Program-made: the position numbers and the translations under genes
The notes under the pieces: generated by a model
Seen by the model: only the letters and a program-made list of their open reading frames with translations
What the model was told of the DNA's origin: nothing
Databases searched by the model: none
Assembly (NCBI RefSeq): GCF_000185905.1
Contig: NC_014923.1
Coordinates: 2,255,501-2,319,500, forward strand
DNA: 64,000 nt
Source: Mesorhizobium ciceri biovar biserrulae WSM1271
Lineage (GTDB): Bacteria > Pseudomonadota > Alphaproteobacteria > Rhizobiales > Rhizobiaceae
Reading direction: 5' to 3'
In this document: piece by piece, positions 1 through 9,894 of the stretch
How positions within the stretch are numbered: position 1 is the first letter of the stretch
Layout: every line of letters starts with the position of its first letter

Positions 1-144
1 CAAAAACGGGCTTCACGCATAAACCGAAGTCCAAATGCCGGAGGAATTCGCAAGCCTGTTCGCCATGCGCTGTCGGGTTGGCGTAATTGAGCGGGGAACA
101 AGGCTCAACCACCGGCACGGAAGAGGCGAAAGGATCAGGCACCC

Positions 145-705
145 GTGAGCGCAACCGACACCCAGGATCCCAACCGTCGTGATTTTCTCTACGTCGCCAC
201 CGGCATGGCCGCAGTGGTCGGCGCGGGTGCTTTCGCGTGGCCGTTCATCGACCAGATGCGCCCTGACGCCTCGACGCTGGCGCTCGCCTCGGTCGAAGTC
301 GACGTCGCCTCGCTGACGCCGGGCATGTCGCTGATCGTCAAATGGCGCGGCAAGCCGGTCGTGGTCCGCAACCGCACCGAACAGGAAATGAAGGACGGCG
401 AGGCGGTCAAGCTGGCCGATCTCAAGGATCCGATCGCCCGCAACGCCAATCTCCCGGCCGACGCACCGGCGACCGACGCCAATCGCACCACGCCCGGCAA
501 GGAAGCCTGGATGGTGATGGTTCAGGTCTGCACGCATCTCGGCTGCATTCCGCTTGGCCAGGAAGGCGATTTCGGCGGCTGGTTCTGCCCGTGCCACGGT
601 TCGCAATACGACACCGCCGGCCGCATCCGCAAAGGCCCGGCGCCGGAGAACATGGCGGTTCCGGTATTCAAGTTCATTTCCGATACCAAGATCCTTATCG
701 GTTGA
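145..705 (+). CDS. petA: Ubiquinol-cytochrome c reductase Rieske iron-sulfur subunit
   Basis: The 186-residue protein is the [2Fe-2S] subunit of the cytochrome bc1 complex, passing electrons from ubiquinol to cytochrome c1 on the periplasmic side. Both Rieske boxes are present: C129-T-H131-L-G-C134 and C148-P-C150-H151-G-S. The N-terminus has a twin-arginine-like RRDFLYVA stretch followed by one hydrophobic anchor (about residues 16-36), as in bacterial Rieske proteins that stay membrane-tethered. The start is GTG at 145, preceded by a GGCGAAAGGATC stretch. It is the first gene of petABC, with petB starting 17 bp after its stop; the promoter must lie in the first 144 bases of the window or further left. 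Confidence 0.97.
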   Translation: MSATDTQDPNRRDFLYVATGMAAVVGAGAFAWPFIDQMRPDASTLALASVEVDVASLTPGMSLIVKWRGKPVVVRNRTEQEMKDGEAVKLADLKDPIARNANLPADAPATDANRTTPGKEAWMVMVQVCTHLGCIPLGQEGDFGGWFCPCHGSQYDTAGRIRKGPAPENMAVPVFKFISDTKILIG

Positions 706-722
706 GGCAGGGGGATATTTCG

Positions 723-2024
723 ATGAGCGAGGGACACTCGACCTATACGCCCAAAACCGGTCTCGGACGCTGGTTCGACGCCCGCATGCCGCTGCCGCGG
801 CTGGTCTATGACAGCTTCGTTGCCTATCCGGTGCCGCGCAACCTCAACTATGCATGGACCTTTGGCGGCATCCTGTCGATCATGCTGGTGGCGCAGATCC
901 TGACCGGCATCGTGCTGGCCATGCATTACACGGCCGACACCAATCTGGCCTTCGGCTCGGTCGAGAAGATCATGCGCGACGTGAATTCGGGCTGGCTGCT
1001 GCGCTACATGCATTCGAACGGCGCCTCGTTCTTCTTCGTCGCCGTCTACATCCACATCTTCCGTGGCCTCTATTACGGCTCCTACAAGGCGCCGCGCGAA
1101 CTGCTGTGGATCCTCGGCTGCATCATCTATCTCCTGATGATGGCGACCGGCTTCATGGGCTACGTGCTGCCATGGGGCCAGATGAGCTTCTGGGGCGCCA
1201 CCGTCATCACCGGCTTCTTCAGCGCCATTCCGCTGGTCGGCGACTGGATCCAGCAGCTGCTGCTCGGCGGCTTTGCCGTCGACAACCCGACGCTGAACCG
1301 TTTCTTTGCGCTGCACTATCTGTTGCCGTTCATGATCGCCGGCGTTGTCGTGCTGCACATCTGGGCGCTGCATGTCGTCGGCCAGTCGAACCCGACGGGC
1401 ATCGAGGTCAAGTCGAAGACCGACACCGTGGCCTTCACCCCCTACGCGACCATCAAGGACGCGTTCGGCATGATTGTGTTCCTGTTCTTCTTCGCCTATT
1501 TCGTCTTCTACCTGCCGAACTATCTCGGTCATCCCGACAACTACATCGTCGCCAACCCGCTGAAGACGCCGGCCCACATCGTGCCCGAATGGTACTTCCT
1601 GCCGTTCTACGCGATCCTGCGCGCCATCACCTTCAATGTCGGGCCGATCAACTCCAAGCTCGGCGGCGTGCTATGCATGTTCGGCGCCATCGTCATGTTG
1701 TTCCTGGTGCCGTGGCTCGACACTTCGAAGGTGCGCTCGGCTGTTTACCGGCCCTGGTACAAGCTGTTCTTCTGGCTGTTCGTGGCCGATGCCATCCTGC
1801 TTGGCTGGCTGGGCTCGCAGCCGGCGGAAGGCAGCTATGTGTTCATGGCGCAGATGGCGACATTGTTCTACTTCGCCTTCTTCCTGATCGCGCTGCCGGT
1901 GCTCGGCCTGATTGAGACGCCGCGACGGTTGCCGAACTCGATCACCGAGGCGGTGCTCGAGAAGAACAAGGGCGGCAGCGGACATCCGGCGGGCGCTACG
2001 GCGGCTCCGGAAACCAAAGGCTGA
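723..2024 (+). CDS. petB: Cytochrome b subunit of the bc1 complex
   Basis: The 433-residue multi-pass membrane protein carries the two b-type hemes and the quinol-oxidising and quinone-reducing sites of complex III. Heme-ligand histidines sit in the usual paired helices ([17 protein letters not shown] and ALHYLLPF...VLHIWALH), and a PEW motif ([14 protein letters not shown]) marks the Qo site. The length matches bacterial unsplit cytochrome b (about 420-440 residues). The reading frame is open further upstream through petA, but ATG 723 begins the conserved protein and leaves normal intergenic spacing of 17 bp. It is cotranscribed with petA and petC. Confidence 0.97.
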   Translation: MSEGHSTYTPKTGLGRWFDARMPLPRLVYDSFVAYPVPRNLNYAWTFGGILSIMLVAQILTGIVLAMHYTADTNLAFGSVEKIMRDVNSGWLLRYMHSNGASFFFVAVYIHIFRGLYYGSYKAPRELLWILGCIIYLLMMATGFMGYVLPWGQMSFWGATVITGFFSAIPLVGDWIQQLLLGGFAVDNPTLNRFFALHYLLPFMIAGVVVLHIWALHVVGQSNPTGIEVKSKTDTVAFTPYATIKDAFGMIVFLFFFAYFVFYLPNYLGHPDNYIVANPLKTPAHIVPEWYFLPFYAILRAITFNVGPINSKLGGVLCMFGAIVMLFLVPWLDTSKVRSAVYRPWYKLFFWLFVADAILLGWLGSQPAEGSYVFMAQMATLFYFAFFLIALPVLGLIETPRRLPNSITEAVLEKNKGGSGHPAGATAAPETKG

Positions 2025-2052
2025 GCGGGTAGAGAATCTAAGGGGATTTGGC

Positions 2053-2925
2053 ATGAAAAAGATTCTCACCTCGCTGGCGCTGATCGGCCTTGTGGCCGTC
2101 GCCGCTGGGGCCGCGGGCACTCGGGCGATCGCCGCCGAAGAGGCACACAATGTGGCCAATCCGACGCATTTCCCGATCGACGAGCCGAAGGAAATGGACT
2201 GGAGTTTCACCGGCCCATTCGGCACCTATGACAAGGCGCAGCTGCAGCGCGGCCTCAAGGTCTACAAGGAAGTCTGCTCGGCCTGCCATTCGATGAACCT
2301 GGTGGCGTTCCGCACGCTGTCGGACCTCGGCTATTCCGATGCGCAGATCAAGACGCTGTCGGCCGAGTACACCATCCACGACGGTCCCAACGATGCCGGC
2401 GACATGTTCGACCGTCCCGGCAAGCCGTCCGACCACTTCCCGCCGCCCTTCGCCAATGAGGAAGCCGCCGCTGCCTCCAATGGCGGTGCTGCTCCGCCAG
2501 ACATGTCCCTGCTGGCCAAGGCTCGCGGTGTCGAACGCGGTTTTCCGCAGTTCGTCTTCGATATCTTCACCCAGTACGACGCGGGCGGCCCCGACTATAT
2601 CCACTCGCTGCTGACCGGCTACGACCAGACGCCGCCTGCCGGCATGGTGATCCCGGAAGGCACCCACTACAATCCGTACTTCATGTCCGGCGTGTCGCTG
2701 AAGATGCCCAAGCCGCTCTCCGACGGCCAGGTGACCTATGATGACGGTGCGCCGCAGACCATCGACCAGTATTCCCGCGACGTCTCCGCCTTTCTGGCCT
2801 GGGCGGCCGAGCCGCATATGGAAGACCGCAAGAAGACCGGTTTTCGCGTTCTGGTGTTCCTGCTTTTGTTCGGCGCGCTGGTCTATCTCACCAAGCGCAA
2901 GGTGTGGGAAGGCGTGGCGCATTAA
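2053..2925 (+). CDS. petC: Cytochrome c1
   Basis: The 290-residue periplasmic c-type cytochrome completes the bc1 complex and hands electrons to soluble or membrane cytochrome c. A signal peptide (MKKILTSLALIGLVAVAAGA) is followed by heme motif C75-S-A-C78-H79. The axial methionine region is near GVSLKMPKPLSDG, and a C-terminal transmembrane anchor (VLVFLLLFGALVYL) ends in KRK. ATG 2053 follows AAGGGGATTTGGC, a good ribosome-binding site. It is the last gene of petABC; a strong hairpin with a T-run follows at 2948-2971. Confidence 0.97.
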   Translation: MKKILTSLALIGLVAVAAGAAGTRAIAAEEAHNVANPTHFPIDEPKEMDWSFTGPFGTYDKAQLQRGLKVYKEVCSACHSMNLVAFRTLSDLGYSDAQIKTLSAEYTIHDGPNDAGDMFDRPGKPSDHFPPPFANEEAAAASNGGAAPPDMSLLAKARGVERGFPQFVFDIFTQYDAGGPDYIHSLLTGYDQTPPAGMVIPEGTHYNPYFMSGVSLKMPKPLSDGQVTYDDGAPQTIDQYSRDVSAFLAWAAEPHMEDRKKTGFRVLVFLLLFGALVYLTKRKVWEGVAH

Positions 2926-2947
2926 GCCACACGATCAAGTGATCACG

Positions 2948-2971
2948 AAGGGCGCCGAGAGGCGCCCTTTT
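2948..2971 (+). terminator. Rho-independent terminator after petABC
   Basis: A 7-bp perfect GC stem (GGGCGCC / GGCGCCC) with a GAGA tetraloop is extended by two A-T pairs and runs into TTTT. It lies 23 bases past the petC stop and ends the bc1 operon. Confidence 0.85.
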
Positions 2972-3052
2972 GCATTTCCAGAAGCCGGCCATGTCACATG
3001 GCCGTCACCGCATCCGGCGATCCTGTGCTGCTCTCATCAAAGGATCGCACCC

Positions 3053-3748
3053 ATGAAAAGATACGCATCGCTCGCGGCAGGCCTGTTGCTGCTCATCGTC
3101 GGCTCGGCCGCGCAAGCGGAAGACGCCCAGCCTTTCGTCACCAACAAGGATGTCGACCTGACGATGATCCTGCCGCCGCCGCCGGCAAACGATTCGGCGC
3201 AGACCAAGGCCGAACTCGGCGAGGTGCTGATGCTGCAGGTGACACGCACGCCCGAGATGGTAGCCAGCGCCGTCGCCGATGCCGACGAGAATGTCTGGCG
3301 CTTCGCCAACGTCATGGGGCCGAAATTCAACAAGGAAACGCTGCCCAAATTCAGCGCCTTCTTCGACCGCGTCGTGGCCACCGAAGGCGCCGTCGTCGAT
3401 CCGGCCAAGGATATCTGGAAGCGCCCGCGTCCGCACCAGCTCAGCGACCTCGTCAAGCCGGCGGTCAAGCTGTCGAGTTCGGGTTCCTGGCCGTCCGGCC
3501 ACGCCACCGTCGGCACCATGATGGGCATCATCCTGTCCGATATGGTTCCGGAAAAGCGCGCCGAGATCATGGCGCGTGCGGCCGAATACGCCCACAACCG
3601 CGAGGTCGGCGGCATCCACTATGCGTCCGACGTCGAGATGGGCAGGATTTCCGGCAGCGTCATCGCCGCGGTCCTGCTCAACCGGGACGACTTTAAGGCC
3701 GAATATGAAGTGGCCAGGGCCGAGCTTCGTTCGGATCTCGGCATGTAA
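3053..3748 (+). CDS. PAP2-family (class A-like) acid phosphatase, exported
   Basis: The 231-residue protein has an N-terminal signal peptide (MKRYASLAAGLLLLIVGSAAQA) and the tripartite PAP2 / class A acid phosphatase signature: K-x6-RP in KDIWKRPRPHQ, PSGH in SGSWPSGHATVGTMMG, and R-x5-H-x3-D in NREVGGIHYASDV. The family hydrolyses phosphate monoesters using a histidine phospho-intermediate, here in the periplasm. ATG 3053 is chosen because it starts the signal peptide; the frame is open further upstream across the petC terminator, which cannot be coding for this protein. It stands alone, with its own terminator at 3773-3799. The natural substrate is not visible from sequence. Confidence 0.88.
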   Translation: MKRYASLAAGLLLLIVGSAAQAEDAQPFVTNKDVDLTMILPPPPANDSAQTKAELGEVLMLQVTRTPEMVASAVADADENVWRFANVMGPKFNKETLPKFSAFFDRVVATEGAVVDPAKDIWKRPRPHQLSDLVKPAVKLSSSGSWPSGHATVGTMMGIILSDMVPEKRAEIMARAAEYAHNREVGGIHYASDVEMGRISGSVIAAVLLNRDDFKAEYEVARAELRSDLGM

Positions 3749-3772
3749 TCTTCGTCAATCGGATCAGACCAG

Positions 3773-3799
3773 AAAGGGGCGCTTCGGCGTCCCTTTTTT
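3773..3799 (+). terminator. Rho-independent terminator after the phosphatase gene
   Basis: The stem GGGGCGC / GCGTCCC (one G-T pair) with a TTCG loop is followed by six Ts. Confidence 0.85.
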
Positions 3800-3920
3800 G
3801 CTCATGGCCATGTCCGAAGGGCGGTTCGAAAAATAGTCCGTTGGCACGCCGACAACAGGTTGATATTCGATGCATCGAACGGTGGCGAGAAACTTGTCCC
3901 GCCATGGCCTTTGGAATTCG

Positions 3921-5069
3921 ATGATGCGGCTCAGCGACTGTCACAACTTTTCCGATTTCCGCCGCATGGCGCAGCAGCGGCTGCCGGGACCGATCTTCAA
4001 CTACATCGACGGCGCGGCGGACGACGAGGTCACCTATCGCCGCAACACCGAAAGCTTCGAGACCTGCGACCTCGTTCCCAACGTGCTGCGCGGGGTGAGC
4101 GAGGTCGACATGTCGGTGACGGTCATGGGCCAGAAGCTGGCGATGCCGTTCTATTGCTCGCCGACCGCCTTGCAGCGCCTGTTCCATCACCAGGGCGAGC
4201 GCGCGGTCGCCAAGGCCGCCGCCAAATACGGCACGATGTTCGGCGTGTCGTCGCTGGGCACTGTCAGCCTCGAGGAGGCGCGCAGCATCAGCAGCGGCCC
4301 GCAAGTCTACCAGTTCTATTTCCACCGGGATCGCGGTCTTAACCGGGCGATGATGCAGCGGGCAAAGGCGGTCGGGGTCGAGGTGATGATGCTGACCGTC
4401 GACAGCATCACCGGGGGAAACCGCGAGCGCGACAAACGAACCGGCTTTGCCATTCCCTTCAAGCTCAACCTTACCGGAATGGCGCAGTTCGCGCTCAAGC
4501 CGGCCTGGGCGATCAACTATTTCACCCATGAGGGCTTCAAGCTGCCGCAGCTCGACGAGCATGTCGACATGGGCGGCGGCACGATGTCGATCAGCCGTTA
4601 CTTCACCGAGATGCTCGATCCGTCGATGACATGGGACGACGTCGCCGAGATGGTCAAGCTCTGGTCGGGTCCGTTCTGCCTCAAGGGCGTCATGTCGGTG
4701 GAGGATGCCAAACGCGCTGTCGACATCGGCTGCAGCGGCATCGTGCTGTCGAACCATGGCGGGCGGCAGTTGGATGGCTCACGGGCGGCGTTCGACCAGC
4801 TTGCCGAGATCGTCGATGCCGTTGGCGACAGGATCGACGTCATCATGGATGGCGGCGTGCAGCGCGGCACACACGTGCTGAAAGCGCTGTCGCTCGGCGC
4901 CAAGGCCGTCGGCGTCGGACGCTACTATCTGTTTCCGCTCGCGGCGGCCGGCCAGCCCGGCGTGGAACGGGCGCTCGAACAGATGCGGGTCGAGATCGAA
5001 CGCGGCATGAAGCTGATGGGCTGCAGCTCGATCGAACAATTGTCGCGCAACAATCTCCGTTTCAGGTAA
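3921..5069 (+). CDS. FMN-dependent alpha-hydroxy-acid dehydrogenase (L-lactate dehydrogenase-like)
   Basis: The roughly 382-residue protein belongs to the LldD / glycolate oxidase TIM-barrel family, which oxidises L-2-hydroxy acids to 2-oxo acids with FMN. Recognisable elements are FNYIDGAADDE near the N-terminus, the catalytic SNHGGRQLDG (His as base, Arg for the carboxylate) in the C-terminal third, and the FMN phosphate-binding end DGGVQRGTHVLKALSLGAKAVGVGR. ATG 3921 or the adjacent ATG 3924 starts the conserved domain; an in-frame ATG at 3870 would add 17 residues with no family match. It is separated by only 9 bp from apt downstream. The exact substrate (lactate, mandelate, glycolate) cannot be told. 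Confidence 0.85.
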   Translation: MMRLSDCHNFSDFRRMAQQRLPGPIFNYIDGAADDEVTYRRNTESFETCDLVPNVLRGVSEVDMSVTVMGQKLAMPFYCSPTALQRLFHHQGERAVAKAAAKYGTMFGVSSLGTVSLEEARSISSGPQVYQFYFHRDRGLNRAMMQRAKAVGVEVMMLTVDSITGGNRERDKRTGFAIPFKLNLTGMAQFALKPAWAINYFTHEGFKLPQLDEHVDMGGGTMSISRYFTEMLDPSMTWDDVAEMVKLWSGPFCLKGVMSVEDAKRAVDIGCSGIVLSNHGGRQLDGSRAAFDQLAEIVDAVGDRIDVIMDGGVQRGTHVLKALSLGAKAVGVGRYYLFPLAAAGQPGVERALEQMRVEIERGMKLMGCSSIEQLSRNNLRFR

Positions 5070-5078
5070 TCTCGACCC

Positions 5079-5624
5079 ATGAAATCCTCGCTCGAAGACA
5101 CGCTGCTTGCCGCGATCCGCACCATTCCGGACTATCCCAAGCCCGGCATCCTGTTTCGCGACATCACCACGCTGCTCGGCAATGCGCGCGCCTTCCGCCG
5201 CGCCATCGACGAACTGGTGCATCCTTATGCCGGCCAGAAGATCGACAAGATCGCCGGCATTGAGGCGCGCGGCTTTATCCTTGGCGGCGCCGTCGCCCAT
5301 CAGCTCTCGGCCGGTTTCGTGCCGATCCGCAAGAAGGGCAAGCTGCCCTACGAGACGGTGCGCGTCGCCTACAGCCTGGAATACGGGCTGGACGAAATGG
5401 AGATGCACAAGGACGGTGTTGCTCCGGGCGAGAAAGTGATCCTGGTCGACGATCTGATCGCCACCGGCGGCACGGCTGAAGCGGCGGTCAAGCTGCTGCG
5501 CCAGATAGGTGCCGACATCCTCGCCGCCTGTTTCGTCATCGACCTGCCGGACCTCGGCGGCCGTGCCAAGCTGGAGGCGCTTGGCGTGCCGGTGCGGACG
5601 CTGATCGGGTTCGAGGGGCATTGA
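5079..5624 (+). CDS. apt: Adenine phosphoribosyltransferase
   Basis: The 181-residue enzyme converts adenine and PRPP to AMP in cytosolic purine salvage. The PRPP-binding signature [18 protein letters not shown] and the family N-terminus ([21 protein letters not shown]) are intact, and the length is normal. It begins 9 bp after the hydroxy-acid oxidase stop and may be read from the same message. Downstream genes lie on the other strand. Confidence 0.96.
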   Translation: MKSSLEDTLLAAIRTIPDYPKPGILFRDITTLLGNARAFRRAIDELVHPYAGQKIDKIAGIEARGFILGGAVAHQLSAGFVPIRKKGKLPYETVRVAYSLEYGLDEMEMHKDGVAPGEKVILVDDLIATGGTAEAAVKLLRQIGADILAACFVIDLPDLGGRAKLEALGVPVRTLIGFEGH

Positions 5625-5669
5625 GTGTTCTTCCCTTCTCCCACATGGGAGAAGGAAGAAGCGCCGCCT

Positions 5670-6140
5670 CTACTCGGCCTTCACCAGCACGGCGCTTTCG
5701 AACTCGAGCACCTTGGCGCCGGTCGAATCGAAAGCTTCCGAACGCAGCGCCAGCAGCCGCCAGCCGGGGCGTGAGGCAATCGGGCGGTGCGACAGCGCGG
5801 TGCGCGTAAAGGTGATGGTTTGCCCGGCATAGACCGGCTTCAGCCATTTCAGGTTCTTGAAGCCAGGCGAGGGGCCGAATTCCGGCACCGGACCGGGGCC
5901 GCTCCACGCAGCGATCTCGGCGTCCATGCGGTTTTCGAGATTGAGTTTCATCCAGGTGGCGGCGGTGTGCCAGCCGGATGCGCAGAGCCCGCCGAGCACG
6001 CTTTTCTTCGCGGCCTCCTCGTCGGTATGGAAGATCTGCGGGTCGTATTTGCGGGCGAAGGCCTTGATCGCCTCGGGCTCGAATGTGTGCGAGCCGAGCG
6101 TCACCGTGGTGCCGATACGAAAGAACTCGTCCAGTGTCAT
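5670..6140 (-). CDS. MaoC-family dehydratase (hot-dog fold), second of a pair
   Basis: The 156-residue single hot-dog-domain protein resembles MaoC / (R)-specific enoyl-CoA hydratases. The family segment FARKYDPQIFHTDEEAAKKSVLGGLCASGWHTAATWM contains the D...H dyad expected for hydration of enoyl-CoA. The start ATG 6140 overlaps the stop of the upstream MaoC gene by 4 bp (ATGA), so the two are translationally coupled. The paralogue next door (6137-6613) shares the same D-P-Q-x-x-H arrangement, which suggests a tandem duplication or a heterodimer. The acyl substrate is unknown. Confidence 0.85.
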   Translation of the reverse strand: MTLDEFFRIGTTVTLGSHTFEPEAIKAFARKYDPQIFHTDEEAAKKSVLGGLCASGWHTAATWMKLNLENRMDAEIAAWSGPGPVPEFGPSPGFKNLKWLKPVYAGQTITFTRTALSHRPIASRPGWRLLALRSEAFDSTGAKVLEFESAVLVKAE

Positions 6141-6613
6141 GCTTGGCTCCCCGCGGCATCGCGCGTGAGGAACATGGCGGAGTTCTCGAGCTCGAAGACG
6201 CTTTCGCCGCGCTGGTTGAACAGTTCGCTGCGCATTGTAACGAAGCCGAGTTGTGGCTTCGATTTGGACAGGCGCTTGGCAACGACCACCAGGGTGCCGG
6301 TCAGTTGATCGCCGGCCAGGACCGGCTTCTTCCATTTGACCTGATCGACGCCGGGCGCGCCCTGGCAGGTCGAGTCCAACAGGAAGGCATCGCACAGCAT
6401 GCGCATGAACATGGCGCAGGTGTGCCAGCCCGACGCCGCCAGCCCACCGAGGATGCTGGCCTTGCCGGCTTCCTCGTCGAGATGCATCGGCTGCGGGTCG
6501 AATTCTCCGGCGAATTCGACGATCTCGGCGGCACTCACGAGCTTCGAGCCGAGGTCGATCGATGCACCCTCGATGAAGTCCTCATAGGCCCATGTTTTTA
6601 TCTCTGCGGTCAT
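6137..6613 (-). CDS. MaoC-family dehydratase (hot-dog fold), first of a pair
   Basis: The 158-residue paralogue of the downstream gene contains FAGEFDPQPMHLDEEAGKASILGGLAASGWHTCAMFM, the MaoC-type hydratase core with catalytic Asp and His. I start it at ATG 6613 (MTAEIKTWAYEDF), where homology to its neighbour begins; an in-frame start at 6682 would add 23 residues without family features. It forms a two-gene minus-strand operon with the gene at 5670-6140. A role in fatty acyl-CoA or polyhydroxyalkanoate metabolism is inferred from the family only. Confidence 0.83.
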   Translation of the reverse strand: MTAEIKTWAYEDFIEGASIDLGSKLVSAAEIVEFAGEFDPQPMHLDEEAGKASILGGLAASGWHTCAMFMRMLCDAFLLDSTCQGAPGVDQVKWKKPVLAGDQLTGTLVVVAKRLSKSKPQLGFVTMRSELFNQRGESVFELENSAMFLTRDAAGSQA

Positions 6614-6736
6614 GGTCTGGAATCCGGCTTGTCGACCCACGATCCCCAGGATCGGGGTTTCCGGATGCAGGCCGGCGTTCATTTGGTCAAGCGATTTCTA
6701 CTGCGCCAGCCTGTGGCAGCCGATCGACAGGCCCAC

Positions 6737-7711
6737 TCAGAGCCAGCCGCGGCGGCGGAAATACCAGAAGGGCAGGATCGCCGACAGCACCATCATGGCG
6801 ATGGCGAAGGGATAGCCAAGTTCCCATTTCAACTCGGGGATGACGTCGAAATTCATGCCGTAGATCGAGGCGACCAAAGTCGGCGGCAGGAAGATGACGG
6901 CGGCGACCGAAAATATCTTGATGATGGCGTTCTGCTCGATCGAGATCATGCCGAGCGTCGCGTCGAGCAGGAAAGAGATCTTCTGCGATAGGAAGGTGGC
7001 GTGGTCGGCGAGTGACAGCACGTCGCGGGACAGCGTCTTGATGCGCGCCTTGGTGTCCTTGCTCATCTTGGTGCGGGTCGAGGCATGGGCGAAAAAGCCC
7101 GCCAGGCGCTGCAGCGAGATCAGGCTGTCGCGGATCGAAGACGCGATGTCCTCCTTGCGGCCGATGGCTTTCAACAATTCCTGGAAGTCGCGATTGCGCT
7201 TGGAAACCTTGGTCGATCGCGCCTCGAAGATATCGCGCGAGATCGCCTCGATGTCACGGCCGGCACGCTCCAGAATGTCGGCGAGACGGTCGACGATCGC
7301 CTCCAGCAAGCCGATCAGGATGGTGTCGCCGCTGGTGCAGCCGGTCGCCACCTTCTCGGCGCGCTGCGGAAAGGTCTTGAAGGCCTTCGGCTCGTGGTAG
7401 CGCACAGTGATCAACCTTGTGCCGGCGAGCACGAAGGTGACCGGCGACATCAAGGGATCGTCGACCTCGGTCTGGGCGGGCAGGGTTGCGGTCATGAAGT
7501 AGGCGCCGTCCTCGACATAGAGGCGGCTCGAAATCTCGATCTCCTCCATCTCCTCGCGCGTCGGAATGGCCACGCCGAGCCAGCTCTCGATCGTCGCTTC
7601 CTCTTCCTTTGTCGGGTTGAACAGGTCCGCCCAGACGATGGTCTCGCTGTTTGCCAGGAGATCGTCGACGAGGCGCAGGCGATCATTGTCCACGACGAAG
7701 GCCTTGATCAT
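6737..7711 (-). CDS. corA: Magnesium/cobalt transport protein CorA
   Basis: The 324-residue CorA-type divalent cation channel has a large N-terminal cytoplasmic domain and two C-terminal transmembrane helices (IIKIFSVAAVIFLPPTLVASI and GYPFAIAMMVLSAILPFWYF). The selectivity motif GMN (YGMNFDVIPE) sits between the two helices. The length is typical. ATG 7711 (MIKAFVVDNDRLR) is the family start; the frame is open to 7837 but that part is basic and unconserved. It is monocistronic, with the MaoC pair downstream in the same direction. Confidence 0.94.
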   Translation of the reverse strand: MIKAFVVDNDRLRLVDDLLANSETIVWADLFNPTKEEEATIESWLGVAIPTREEMEEIEISSRLYVEDGAYFMTATLPAQTEVDDPLMSPVTFVLAGTRLITVRYHEPKAFKTFPQRAEKVATGCTSGDTILIGLLEAIVDRLADILERAGRDIEAISRDIFEARSTKVSKRNRDFQELLKAIGRKEDIASSIRDSLISLQRLAGFFAHASTRTKMSKDTKARIKTLSRDVLSLADHATFLSQKISFLLDATLGMISIEQNAIIKIFSVAAVIFLPPTLVASIYGMNFDVIPELKWELGYPFAIAMMVLSAILPFWYFRRRGWL

Positions 7712-7952
7712 CGCCTGATATCCCTTGCTGGGGCCAAAGGGTGTGTTCGGATTGACGCGTCGTGTTGGATTGCACGGTTCCCGGCGCCAGCGCCGACCGT
7801 GCGTCTGCCGCTTAGACCTGTGACGTGACAAAATCAAGACAAGTGGCTGTCCCGGGCGGCCCGGCGGATGGCCGCCGGCCGAGTCGGAAAATCACGCCTG
7901 AAAAGTTTCGTCGGTTACCCCGTCGGATGTCTGGATGCTCGATAGACCAGCC

Positions 7953-9056
7953 TCAGGTGTTGAACTTGAACAGCAGGATGTCGCCGTCCTGGACGACATA
8001 TTCCTTGCCTTCGTCGCGGGCCTTGCCGGCTTCCTTGGCCGCCACTTCGCCGCCCAGTGTGACGAAGTCATTGTAGGCGATGGTCTGGGCGCGGATGAAG
8101 CCGCGCTCGAAATCGGTGTGGATGACGCCGGCGGCCTGGGGGGCCTTGTCGCCCTTATGGATGGTCCAGGCGCGCGTCTCCTTCGGCCCGACGGTGAAGT
8201 AGGTGATGAGATGCAACAGATCGTAGCCGGCGCGGATGATCTTGTTGAGGCCGGGCTCGTCGAGGCCGAGCGAGGACAGGAATTCCATCTCTTCCTCATC
8301 GGAGAGCTGTGCGACCTCGGCTTCGATGGCGGCCGAGATCACCACGGTGCCGGCGCCCTGGGCGGTCGCCATCTTTTCCACGGCCCTGGTGTGCTCGTTG
8401 CCGGTGGCTGCGTCGGCCTCGGCGACGTTGCAGACATAGAGCACGGGATGCGAGGTCAGAAGGTTCAGGCCCTGCAGGATGCGCAAATCTTCGGCCGAAA
8501 TATCCTTGAGCAGGATGCGGGTCGGCTTGCCGGCCTGCAGCAGTTCGAGCGCTGCCTCCATCATCGGCAGCACTGACGTCGCTTCCTTGTCCTTGCTGCC
8601 GGCGCGCTTGCGGAATTGCACGATGCGGCGCTCGAGGCTGTCGAGGTCGGCGAGCATCAGCTCGGTTTCGACCGTCTCGGCATCGGCCACCGGGTCGATG
8701 CGGCCCTCGACATGGGTAATGTCGTCATCCTCGAAGCAGCGCAGCACATGCACGATGGCGTCGACCTCGCGGATGTTGGCGAGGAACTGGTTGCCCAGCC
8801 CTTCGCCCTTCGAGGCGCCGCGCACCAGACCGGCAATGTCGACGAAGGAGATGCGGGTCGGGATGATCTCCTTTGACTTGCCAATCGCCGCGATCTTCTG
8901 CAGGCGCGGATCGGGCACCGCGACCTCGCCGGTATTCGGTTCGATGGTGCAGAACGGATAGTTGGCGGCCTGCGCCGCAGCTGTTCTGGTCAACGCGTTG
9001 AAAAGCGTCGACTTGCCGACGTTGGGCAAGCCAACGATGCCGCATTTGAAACCCAT
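7953..9056 (-). CDS. ychF: Redox-regulated ATPase/GTPase YchF
   Basis: The 367-residue Obg-family P-loop protein associates with ribosomes and hydrolyses ATP in characterised members. G1 is GLPNVGKSTLFNALT near residue 10, followed by the YchF signature NYPFCTIEPNTG, then DIAGLVRGASKGEGLGN (G3), a helical domain, and a C-terminal TGS domain (LITYFTVGPKETRAWTI...GFIRAQ). The length matches the family (363-367). It is the third gene of an rplY-pth-ychF minus-strand series, an arrangement common in proteobacteria. Confidence 0.96.
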   Translation of the reverse strand: MGFKCGIVGLPNVGKSTLFNALTRTAAAQAANYPFCTIEPNTGEVAVPDPRLQKIAAIGKSKEIIPTRISFVDIAGLVRGASKGEGLGNQFLANIREVDAIVHVLRCFEDDDITHVEGRIDPVADAETVETELMLADLDSLERRIVQFRKRAGSKDKEATSVLPMMEAALELLQAGKPTRILLKDISAEDLRILQGLNLLTSHPVLYVCNVAEADAATGNEHTRAVEKMATAQGAGTVVISAAIEAEVAQLSDEEEMEFLSSLGLDEPGLNKIIRAGYDLLHLITYFTVGPKETRAWTIHKGDKAPQAAGVIHTDFERGFIRAQTIAYNDFVTLGGEVAAKEAGKARDEGKEYVVQDGDILLFKFNT

Positions 9057-9145
9057 TTTGTCCGGTCCTATCGGGAAATAGAAATTTGATCAGGGCTATG
9101 GGCGATAGGGGTGATCAACGTCAAGCCCTTCGGTCCCCTTGATGC

Positions 9146-9871
9146 TCAGTCCTTGCCGCCGAACAGCTTCTTCAGCATGGCGGCCATTGGACCGCTTTCC
9201 GGCAGCTTGGCCAGGGGCTGTTGGGGCCGTGCCTGGCGGACGTGACTTTGCTGCTTCTGCGCCGGCTGCTTAGGTGCCGATTTTTCGGGCTCCGGCCCGG
9301 CCTTGCCCTGGACGGCGAGACTGGCTTTGTTCATGAAGCCGGATTCGTCGCCTTTGGCGATCATGGCGGCGTTGTCGGCGATCGCGTCGAGCAGCGGGTC
9401 AAGCCATTCGCGGTCCGCCTTGTCGAAATCGCCGAGCACATGGTGCTGGACCATTTCCTTGACGCCTGGATGGCCGACGCCGATGCGTACGCGGCGATAG
9501 GCGTTGCCGACATGGCCATCGATCGAACGGATGCCGTTATGGCCGCCGGCGCCGCCGCCGGTCTTTATGCGCAGCTTGCCTTCGGCAAGATCGATCTCGT
9601 CATAGAAGACGGTGAGCGCGGAAAGCTCGAGCTTGTAGAAGCGCAGCGCTTCGCCGACCGTCTGGCCGGACAGGTTCATGAAGGTCTGCGGCTTGATCAG
9701 GACGACTTTTTCGCCGCCGAGCGAGCCCTCGGCGATCAGGCCCTGAAATTTCTTCGACCAGGGCGAAAAGGAATGGCGGCGGGCGATTGCGTCCGCCGCC
9801 ATGAAACCGACATTGTGCCGATTGCCGGCGTATTTCGCGCCCGGATTGCCGAGACCTGCAAACAGCAGCAT
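9146..9871 (-). CDS. pth: Peptidyl-tRNA hydrolase
   Basis: The 241-residue enzyme recycles peptidyl-tRNA released prematurely from ribosomes. Family residues are all visible: [21 protein letters not shown] (substrate Asn and catalytic His), [11 protein letters not shown], and [28 protein letters not shown]. The last 45 or so residues ([17 protein letters not shown]... to LFGGKD) form a basic, Gln- and Pro-rich tail that is absent from E. coli Pth but usual in rhizobia. It lies 23 bp downstream of rplY. Confidence 0.95.
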   Translation of the reverse strand: MLLFAGLGNPGAKYAGNRHNVGFMAADAIARRHSFSPWSKKFQGLIAEGSLGGEKVVLIKPQTFMNLSGQTVGEALRFYKLELSALTVFYDEIDLAEGKLRIKTGGGAGGHNGIRSIDGHVGNAYRRVRIGVGHPGVKEMVQHHVLGDFDKADREWLDPLLDAIADNAAMIAKGDESGFMNKASLAVQGKAGPEPEKSAPKQPAQKQQSHVRQARPQQPLAKLPESGPMAAMLKKLFGGKD

Positions 9872-9894
9872 CGCCTGCTCCGGGCGTGAAAGAG

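Noticed and set aside
522..1577. Long minus-strand open frame (351 codons) under petA/petB
   Set aside because: It is antisense to strongly conserved petA/petB, has no family features and is rich in Arg/Gln/His as expected of a shadow frame in high-GC DNA.
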